Shown: positions 55,998 to 64,000 of the stretch, one piece after another | Position numbering within the stretch: the stretch's first letter is position 1 | How the letters are laid out: each line of letters begins with the position of its first letter | From: Stachybotrys elegans | Lineage: Eukaryota; Ascomycota; Sordariomycetes; Hypocreales; Stachybotryaceae | Assembly (NCBI GenBank): GCA_020746835.1 | Contig: JAGPNK010000009.1 | Coordinates: 620,001-684,000, forward strand | Direction: 5' to 3' | DNA: 64,000 nucleotides | The notes under the pieces: model-generated | The model's input: the letters and a program-made list of their open reading frames with translations, nothing else | Told to the model about the DNA's origin: nothing | The model's database searches: none | Position numbers and translations under genes: made by a program

Positions 55998-58900
55998 ATG
56001 TCGTCGGCTCCCTACTGGGGCCAATTGCCCGGCCCCAGGGTTAATAATCGCCGTGTCTCTGGCGACGACTCTCTTCTCGACCAACCTTTCACCTCCAACC
56101 GCGCCTCCGTCCAAACCGCAAATACCGACACCACCCTAAGCGCTCTCCAGTCTCCTGCTGCCTCTCACTTCACTGCCAAGGGCCTAGCTCCCAGGCCGCC
56201 GTCCTATCAACTTCAGCGTAACCAGCAGCAGCCTCCCGCTACTGCCCACGCTTCAGCCGCTCCTCTTCAGCCCGGCCAGGACCACCCTCATTCCGCCGCC
56301 TCGCCTTCTCCTCCTGCTTCCCCCGACGCTCCTCGAGCTCCGGCTCAGACATACCTCTACCCTACTGGGAACGGCGGGCTCCCTTACACGCATCCTGCGC
56401 CTGGCCCCGAACCCGACCAGTCTGCCCGAAAGCCTCGTGGCGCTGGCGAAGCAGCCATGGATCCAGATTCCTACTACACCAGGGCCGACGAGCCGTTGGG
56501 TGCTTCTTCGTCCCACCCCCCAAGCGGCATCCCGCAAGACCTATCCGGCCAACCCAGAATGCCTCCCATCACCGGCACCTCTGACCGCCGCAAAAAGTTC
56601 GCAGACGGCCGATCACCCCTCCAGAGGCTTGAGCTGACGCTCGACAGCATGACCAAAGAGGAGAAACGCGCGCGCATGCAGGCCGCCGAGCAGCGTGCCC
56701 GCGAGAGAGCCAGGCTACGGGCAGCAGCTGCCGAAGGCCAAGAGCCCAAGGACACATGGGCACCATCGTCACAGCCCGCCGCCTATGACAGACGTCCCGC
56801 TCCCGCTCCCGCTCCTGCTCTTGCGCCAGCCGCTACCCTCATCCCCGAGTCCGCTAGATCCCGAGAGGCGCCCATGGAACCCGACCCTGCTTATATGCAG
56901 GCAGCGCTTCCGTCTCGTCATCAGCCGGATGACAGCCGCTTTGCCGCCTCGGGCGCCTTGCAACAACCCCTCGAGACCGAGTCAGCAATTCCTAAGCGCA
57001 ACCTGAGTTTCCGCGAGCGTACAGCTCGCAATGACATCCCAGCTCCCATTGAGGATAGGCCCGTACAGGCGCCGCAGCCCGCACCTCAACCAGCTGCTCC
57101 CTCGAGCTCAGGCTTCTCTCTAACTCGCAGTGGCAGTAACAAGCTGAGGAAAGATCCTCCTGGAGACCCCTGGTCCTTCCGACACATGCCTGTAGACCGT
57201 GCGCCGCAGCCTCCTGCTCCGATACAGCCCCAACCTCCAGGGACAATGCCTCGAGTGGTGCGGGATCGGGAGATCAATTCAGAGAGCTACGTGCCCAGCA
57301 GGCAGCCACCACCCGATACTACCCGGCGACTGGAAGATCCAATGTACGACGACGACTTTACGGCTATCCGGCGTCGAGCAACCGAGCCAGTACATGGTGG
57401 AAACCTCGCTCAGGACGAGTACCAGGCAAGGCCCATCACTCGGGGCAAGGCCGTCCACTACGACCTAGAGCCGTACACGGAGCCTCAAGCGGAACCCGGA
57501 CAGGGCCAGAGGCGGCTTCAGAGGCCTGGTGTGGACGACGACTCATCGGATGATTCACAGCACCACCGCGTCTCCAACATGCTCTTCAAAGCTCGTCAGC
57601 AGTTTCAGCCGGGCGCCGGCTTGTACAAGCCTCCCCAGTGGCTTGACGAATGGCAGAAGGCCACCGTCGGGTCGCTCTCTGGGCCGCTTCTGGATCTGAG
57701 AGAGGAGCCGATGCCGAACCCTGATGTAAACAAGGCTTGGTGGGAAGATGGTGGCCGCCGTGGAAGTAGCAGCTATGCTTCCAGACCACGAAAGGCAGAG
57801 GCTTTCGATGGCGAATACGATGACACGACGGGTAAGTATGATTCGGGGAGCTCGGGGAACCACCAGCTGATGTCTGTAGCACCTACACGCTTCAAGCCAC
57901 CGCTGTACATGAGGTGCGGCCCCTTGCTGAGGTACTGCGGCATCCGCCGGGAGCCAGCCAGGGCTGGAGACAGAAGAGGCGAGCGGGAGATCTGGAGAGG
58001 TAGCGTCATGATCGTGACGACGGATTCAGATTCTTCGTATGAAATCGCGCCTACTCTTCGTCTCTTTCTTCAAAACATGGAGTTGTTACCGACGCCACCC
58101 CATCAGATCAATGGAGACTTGTCCCCAGAATATGTTGATCCCCTCTGTGGTCATCCAAAGTTGGGGCGCAGGGGTGAGACTCTATACGTCCGACCCGTGG
58201 ATCATCTTGAGGAGGAGAAGGATTTGTCTCGCGACGAGACTGACAACGGTCTTTTTGAGACGACGAGGAGTCCTCCAGATGTAGCGCCCCCCAACGGTGC
58301 CAGCGACTACCCGGGCTCCTTTGCTGGTCGCAGGAAGCGAGTCAACGTCGACGGCGAGAAGATGCAGAAGTACAAGGATGTCAGAGGGTTCCGTCTGCAC
58401 GCTGAGCGTGGATGCACATTCTGGCGCTTCAACATCGAGGTGGAGCTGCGCGACAAGCAGCAGCGAATCGCCTATCGCGTGAACCGGGGCCCTGCCATGG
58501 GTTTCTGGGTACCCGCGCGCGGTCAGTCCATGAACATGATGTTCTACAGCTGCAACGGATTCAGCGCCAGCGTCGAACGGGATGAATTCAGTGGGCCCGA
58601 CCCCATGTGGCGCGACGTCCTCAACACGCACCAGTACCGGCCATTCCATGTCATGATCGGCGGAGGCGATCAGATCTACAACGACGCTGTTGCTAAGCAC
58701 TCGAAGCTGTTGGACGAGTGGCTTGACATTCGTGATCCTCTGCGGAAGCACAATGCGCCATTCACCCCCGAGATGCAGGACGAGATTGAGGAATTCTTCC
58801 TTGAGAACTACTGCACCTGGTTCTCGCAGGGTCTGTTTGGCCTAGCCAATTCTCAGATTCCCATGGTGAACATGCTCGATGACCACGACATCTTTGATGG

Positions 58901-60903
58901 ATACGGCTCGTATCCTCACCATGACATGAACTCGCCTGTCATGACTGGTCTGGGCGCCGTCGGCTTCAAGTACTACATGCTGTTTCAGCATCAGAGCATC
59001 TCGACCGAGACTCAAGCCACAGAGCCGAGCTGGATATTGGGTGACACGCCTGGCGTCTATATCAACGAGCTCAGTCACAGCCTGTTCATGAACATGGGCA
59101 GCAAGATTGCTCTTCTCGCACTCGACTGCCGCACTGAGCGTACGGAGCATGATGTGCTAAATGAGGTTACCTGGGACAAGGTCCTCGATCGCATATATTC
59201 GGAGATCGCCCGTGGCCAGGTAGAACACCTGTTGGTCGTGCTTGGAGTTCCCATCGCATACCCAAGACTTGTTTGGCTAGAAAACATGTGAGTAATCATT
59301 GAGCTGAATCAGAAGCAACTGCTGACCTTTCCCAGTCTCACATCAAGGCTGATGGACCCGATCAAGGCTCTTGGCAGGACTGGAGTGTTCGGCAAGGTTC
59401 TCAACAACATTGACGGTGGTGTAGAGGTGCTCGATGACCTCAACGACCACTGGACAGCTAAGAACCACAAGGAAGAAAGGAAGATGGTCATAGAGGAGTT
59501 GCAAGACTTGGCTATTGACAAGTCGATCCGAGTTACCATACTCAGGTGAGTTGGCACTTGACCAGCTGAGAGAAAACAACTGACAAGATTCAAGTGGTGA
59601 TGTTCATCTTGCTGCCATTGGCCAGTTCTACTCCAAGTCCAGCCTCGGACTTCCGAAGCACAAAGACCCTCGGTATATGCCAAACATCATTTCTTCGGCC
59701 ATTGTCAACGCCCCCCCGCCTGATATGATGGCGGACATTCTTAACCGAAGAAACAAGGTTCATCACTTTGACAAAGTGACGGACGAGGACATGATTCCCA
59801 TTTTCCAGAACGGTGTTGACGGCAAGCCGCGCAACAACAAACGACTGCTGCCTCACCGCAACTGGTGCTCTATTCGCCAATGGGAGCCTGGTACTACTCC
59901 GCCGGCCAGCCCTTCGTCGTCGCCTGAGAGGAGCCCGAGCCCACCCCCCAAACGTCGGGGCAGCCTGCTACGAAGATTCTCGCTTAGTGGGCGATCTTCT
60001 GAAAAGCCAGATATGTCGCGAGATTCAGTTCGCGGAGATTCTGTCCGAGGCTCGAGGCCTCCCATCTCGGGAGGCGGTGGCTTGTTTAGGAGACTTTCAC
60101 GCCGAAACTCGACGGATCAGCAGAGGCCACCTAGCCTTGACCAGCCCAGTCAGCCCAACAAGTTGACGCGCACATTATCGCTGGGACGGGGAGATGGTCC
60201 GAAGCGGTCGCTGTTTAGCTTTGGCAGCCGCAAGGGCAAGAAGCGTGATGATGGGGGCATCAATGGACAGTGGGGAGACACTGATGATGAGGATAACTAC
60301 TACAGTCAGGCTCCTCCTCAGCAGGCTCCTCCTCAGCAGGTTCCTCCTCAGCAGGCTCCTCCCCATCAGGCCTTCCATCAGGCCTCCCACCAAGACCCGT
60401 ACCAGGCTCCGTACCAAGCCACGTACCAAGCCCCCTACCAGGCTCCTCAGCAACCATCTGGTCTTCGAGGAGGGGCAGAATACGACGAGTACTCTGAGGG
60501 TGATGAGGCATACTTTACTGTCAGAGCTCCACAAAGAGCGCAGACCATGGGTAGTATGTCGCACCAGGACGCGCCCCCGACGCGGCCTTTCCACCGAACG
60601 CCGACAGGACTGTCTACGAAGCAGATGCGTCAGGCGGACAAATACGAGGTGGACCTGGAGGGCGGACTGGACATCTGCCTCAACGTGGAGGTGAACCCCA
60701 AGGATCCCACGGGCATCACGGTTCCGTACAGGCTACTCGTGCCGAAATTGCAATATGAGTACAACCCGGAAACAGACAACTTGTTGCCGGAGAAAAAAGG
60801 CGGGCTTGGGAGGTTGTTGAGCTACCGACGTGAGCCAACCAACAATCCGCAGCCCGGCGATGATGACTACACGAATGAAGAAGCGGGCATTGAGGCCCGG
60901 TAA
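55998..60903 (+). CDS. Large PhoD-like metallophosphatase domain protein
   Basis: Exons 55998-57831, 57880-59287, 59336-59545 and 59595-60903 give 1586 residues. The 48-nt first intron (57832-57879) keeps the frame if retained, adding 16 residues; it has GTAAGT and TAG ends, and removing it joins DDTT directly to APTRFKPPLYMRCGP. The N-terminal 600 residues are Pro/Gln/Arg-rich and disordered, with a charged helix near residues 210-250. The PhoD-like domain is at about 610-1230, with GGGDQIYND near 871, MLDDHDIFDGYGSYPHHD near 944 and SGDVHLAAIGQFY near 1151, giving metal-binding Asp and His residues. The C-terminal 350 residues are Ser-rich and end with a QAPPQQ-type repeat. It is probably a phosphodiesterase or phosphatase; substrate and location are unknown. 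Confidence 0.88.
60308..60450 (+). repeat. Coding repeat, Gln/Ala/Pro-rich (15-bp then 12-bp units)
   Basis: CAGGCTCCTCCTCAG-type 15-bp units give QAPPQ repeats. They then change to 12-bp units of the CCGTACCAGGCT type (YQAP). The stretch lies in the disordered C-terminal part of the PhoD-like protein. Confidence 0.8.
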
Positions 60904-61718
60904 AAGTAGGCTTTGGGAGTTATTGGGTTTGTCAACACTTTTATAGCATAGCGGACGCATGCGCGTCTTGGATCGACCATGGATGATGACGGAGTTTGTA
61001 CATTGGGATTCTTTGAATGCGATGTTTGGAGCAGGAAGGGCTATGGATGGAGGGAGACGGTTAATATACCCATTCTCTTGATCTGCGTGCAATGTTTGAA
61101 TATTGTGAGACAATGATATGCAGTGCTAGAATGGTCCCTTTGGCACGAGGTGAAACTACTCGAAGGCTCCGATGCACCAGACGGAAGATTAGCATGACCT
61201 CTGCTCGAGACACGTTCAACCAATGAGAAGCTACCGACTCCCAATTTTATTTTTGGTGTATTTATTTATCTATTTACTTATTATTCTTGCTTCAAATGAG
61301 CCTCTCTTCGTCGTCAAATGACAAGTTGACGATGATTTTGCGGTTCGGGAGCCTGGAGGTAGCCTCTTTAGGATTGGGGGTCCAGATAAAGTGTCTTATC
61401 GATAAGAAACATGTCCCTCGCAGGGGTTCTGGAGCTTAGACAGATACACTATCACCATATATCCAACGACAAGTGAGCCATTGCATACGTGTTTGGCACG
61501 GATTTCTCTCTCCTTGGTGATCGCCCTTCGTTTATTTTTGTATTGCGCTCTTCGATACTGCGGTTTCCAATTGACTCAACCAACAGCTGGTGTCCCAAGG
61601 CAGTGATCTGCTGGCCTCCCTCGTCCCCCCTGAACCACGAACCGCTGCCGCGTAAACGAATCCCGCCAGACGCACGCCTGTCACGACAAGCCAGCCCGCT
61701 CGTGGGGCATGGCACAAT
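60904..61718. other. Intergenic region
   Basis: 815 bp between the PhoD-like gene and the GPI phosphatase gene, both on the plus strand. An AT-rich patch with TTTA repeats lies at 61242-61290. No gene seen. Confidence 0.55.
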
Positions 61719-61732
61719 ATGGCTCGAGATGA
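61709..61732 (+). promoter_or_regulatory. Upstream ORF overlapping the start of the GPI phosphatase gene
   Basis: An ATG at 61709 opens a seven-codon frame that runs past the main ATG at 61719 and stops at 61732. If transcribed, it would reduce initiation at 61719 and favour the next in-frame Met at 61770. The frame is seen; the effect is inference. Confidence 0.35.
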
Positions 61733-63770
61733 TGTATCCGCCGCCGAGCTCGCGCAGCGCTCAGCCCAGATGGCGTGGGCGTGGGCCGCCGGTCCAGGCA
61801 GACTCAAGGCAACGGCGCTGGCGCTGAGGCTTGTGGACAGAATACGGAGAAATCTGGTCCCTAGGCGCTTGTTCAGCCTGCCCCATCTATTGGTGTTCTG
61901 CTGGTTTATCGCTATACTATGGGGAGAGCGATGGATATTTGAAAGCAAGGTCGAGTCCTGCGAGTGGGAGAACTGGGAAAGCTGGGTTCGTCATACGTCT
62001 CGTTATAATAAGCATCATGCCTAACACGCGCTATAGCCCAAAGGTGCCAAACCACATCACCTCGTCTTCCTTGCCGATCCGCAGATCATCGATCCTCACA
62101 CATATCCCGGCCGTCCCTGGCCTCTATCCAGCTTAACCTTCTTCATCACCGACACCTACCTTAGACGCGGCTACAAGGCTGTGCAGACGCAGCTGCATCC
62201 CGACTCCGTCTTCCTCCTAGGCGATCTGTTCGACGGCGGGCGGGAATGGAAGACGCGGCGAGGCGAGTTTGTGGACCCGCCCCTGGGACGTGCGAAGAGG
62301 GCCAAGGACGAACTTGGTCAGCTAGACAAGTGGCATCGCAAGTACGGGGAGGACTTCTGGCTGGCCGAGTACAAGCGCTTCGGCGACATCTTCTTCGACA
62401 TGTGGAACATGGGCGGCGACACTCCGGGATCCTGGCAGCGGGGGAGGAAGCTCGTGGCTAGCCTGCCCGGAAACCACGACCTCGGGTTTGGCGCGCAGGT
62501 CCAGGCGCCCGTGCGAGACCGCTTCACCACTTTCTTCGGCGACCTGAACCGCGTGGACGTAGTGGGAAACCACACTATCGTGTCGGTGGATGGCCTCTCG
62601 CTGAGCGCCGGGTCCTCTGAATACAAGGACTCGCACGACCTGCGGCCCATTTATGAGCCCGTCAACGACTTCCTCGAGCATGTCAAGGCGTACAAGCGCA
62701 AGGCCGTGCAAGAGGAGCTGGGCGTGTGGTACGGCCCAGAGCGGGACCTCCGCTACGCCCAGGAAGTCGAGGAGCTGGACACGGCGGATCTGGGCCGCTT
62801 CCCGCAGCGGGACCCCGGCGCGGCGGGTTCGGAACTGCCGACGATTCTGCTCACTCATGTGCCTCTGTATCGCGCGCCGGGCACACCGTGCGGACCGAAG
62901 CGCGAGCACTGGCCTCCCGCGAAGCCGCCCAAGGGCCAGGCGGAGCCCGTCGTGCCGGACCACCGCAACGCCATCAGCATTTCGGCCGGGTATCAATACC
63001 AGAACGTGCTGAGCGAGCAGGACTCGGTCAAGCTGGTCAAGAGCGTGGGCAACGTGGTCCACGTCTTCTCAGGCGACGACCACGACTACTGCGAGCTCGT
63101 GCACGGGCCGACCAAGGACAATGTGCGCGAGATCACCGTCAAGAGCATGAGCATGGCCATGGGTGTGCCGACGCCTGGCTTTGTCATGGCTAGCTTGTAC
63201 AACCCTGTGGATGAGCACGGGAAGCCCCTCTCGGGCGCCGCGGGACCTACGCTGCAGACACACTTGTGTCTGCTGCCCAACCAGATACATACGTACATGC
63301 AGTACGTCTTCTTCCTCATGCTGACCCTCGTTATGCTCCTCGTGCGCGCATTCCTCGTCCCCGTGCTCAATCTGCAGCCCTTTGCGCTCGAGGCCGACGC
63401 CAGCGCTTCCAGCCCCACGGCGGGAGCCATGCTGCCTCTGTACCGGGAGAAGCAGAAGCTGGAGGCACGGCAGACGACGCCGTTTCGGTCGTCGTCGTCT
63501 TCATCCTCCTCCTCGCGGTCCGGGACGCGGGCACGGAGCTCCTCGCTGGCTGGCTCGGGTCAGTGGCAGCCGAAGCGCAGCAACAACCGCGGCGGCCCGC
63601 TGCCAGGCCCGCGCATCCACCTGGACGAGGACTTTTACGACGGCGGCAAGTCGTGGAAGGCCGGGCAGGTACGGGGGCGGAGCGTGCTGGCAACAGCAGG
63701 GAGGGAGATGTGGACGACGACGTGGAGGGTGACGTGGATGGCGGTGCTGTTCTGGGTATACCTAAACTGA
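61719..63770 (+). CDS. GPI-anchor ethanolamine-phosphate phosphatase (Cdc1/Ted1/PGAP5 family)
   Basis: Two exons (61719-61985 and 62037-63770) give 666 residues. A membrane helix near residues 47-66 (LLVFCWFIAILWG) is followed by a lumenal metallophosphoesterase domain. Its metal-ligand motifs are in order: FLADPQIIDPHTYPG near 104, LLGDLFDGGREW near 150, SLPGNHDLGFG near 234, LLTHVPLYR, and VFSGDDHDYCELVH near 433. A second membrane helix is at about 505-530, and a short hydrophobic segment ends the chain. Cdc1/Ted1/PGAP5 proteins remove ethanolamine phosphate from GPI mannoses in the ER or early Golgi so that anchored proteins can leave the ER. The donor GTTCGT of the only intron is weak, but the join ENWESW-PKGAKPH fits the family. 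Confidence 0.9.
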
Positions 63771-64000
63771 GAGGGAGGTGCGTTCACTACTCAACTTTTC
63801 CTAGGAACAACAGACTATAAAGGGAATGTGTATGAATATTGGGACGATGGAAACACGGGCATTTTGGGGGTTGGATGGGCTACTATCGAGTTTGCGTATG
63901 GAAAACAGCACGCCTGTGCTGGTAGATTTGCCCGCCTTTGGTTGTCTTTGGACCAACGCATCCGACTATGATTCGGAGCGCTGGATGAAATATTCTATTC
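63771..64000. other. 3' flank at the right edge
   Basis: 230 bp after the GPI phosphatase stop, presumably its 3' untranslated region. No further gene begins inside the window. Confidence 0.5.

Noticed and set aside
1..64000. tRNA, rRNA, telomeric repeats and transposons
   Set aside because: I looked for TPsiC-like GGTTCGA words, TTAGGG repeats and transposase or reverse-transcriptase motifs and saw none convincing; tRNAscan-SE and RepeatMasker would settle it.

Overview
This is a gene-rich 64 kb piece of a filamentous ascomycete nuclear genome. It is most likely a Sordariomycete, and its protein sequences look Hypocreales-like, but genus and species are not resolved. The evidence for a filamentous fungus is: short introns of about 50-160 nt with GTRNGT donors and YAG acceptors; a Zn2Cys6 transcription factor; ERMES, VPS28, NOC2, Fab1 and GPI-remodelling genes of fungal type; pyrimidine-rich leaders; and long intergenic stretches full of simple repeats. 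No transposon, rRNA, tRNA, CRISPR or telomeric repeat was recognised.

Layout, left to right. 1-8 kb: a Zn2Cys6 regulator (+), a LigI-like amidohydrolase (-) and a sugar/quinate-type MFS transporter (+). These three look like a small catabolic module. 8.4-10.5 kb: methionine sulfoxide reductase A (+), convergent with a mitochondrial Bax-inhibitor-1/GHITM-like membrane protein (-). 11-14.1 kb: a 1020-residue protein joining two cyclic-nucleotide-binding domains, an F-box and leucine-rich repeats (-). 14.1-17.6 kb: a long stretch without genes. 17.7-19.6 kb: threonine deaminase (-). 20.1-20.8 kb: degenerate tandem repeats, then a small possible membrane protein with a PPxY motif (-). 21.3-23.2 kb: a secreted GH76-type hydrolase (-). 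24.2-27.5 kb: a Ppc89/Cep57-like spindle-pole-body protein (+).

27.8-33 kb is compact: NOC2 (-) and VPS28 (+) share a 376-bp divergent promoter, and VPS28 meets MDM12 (-) tail to tail 76 bp apart. 33.1-40.6 kb is the PtdIns3P 5-kinase Fab1 (-, three exons, 2434 residues). 41.6-43.7 kb is a largely disordered protein I do not recognise (+). 44.3-45 kb is a BolA protein with an unusual repeat-built tail (-). 45-48.3 kb has no gene and many microsatellites. 48.3-50.6 kb is a malonyl-CoA-synthetase-like acyl-CoA ligase (+), convergent with eIF4E (-, 51-51.8 kb). 52.8-54.4 kb is an unrecognised protein with two membrane segments and a problematic 5' end (+). 56-60.9 kb is a 1586-residue PhoD-like phosphatase (+), and 61.7-63.8 kb is a Cdc1/Ted1/PGAP5-type GPI ethanolamine-phosphate phosphatase (+).

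Most genes are conserved housekeeping functions: amino-acid synthesis, ribosome assembly, endosomal sorting, ER-mitochondria contact, phosphoinositides, translation and GPI anchors. The parts most worth following up are the cyclic-nucleotide/F-box/LRR protein, the regulator-hydrolase-transporter module, the three unrecognised proteins, and the in-frame 48-nt intron of the PhoD-like gene. All exon boundaries were inferred by hand from splice signals and reading-frame continuity; no alignment or transcript data were available.
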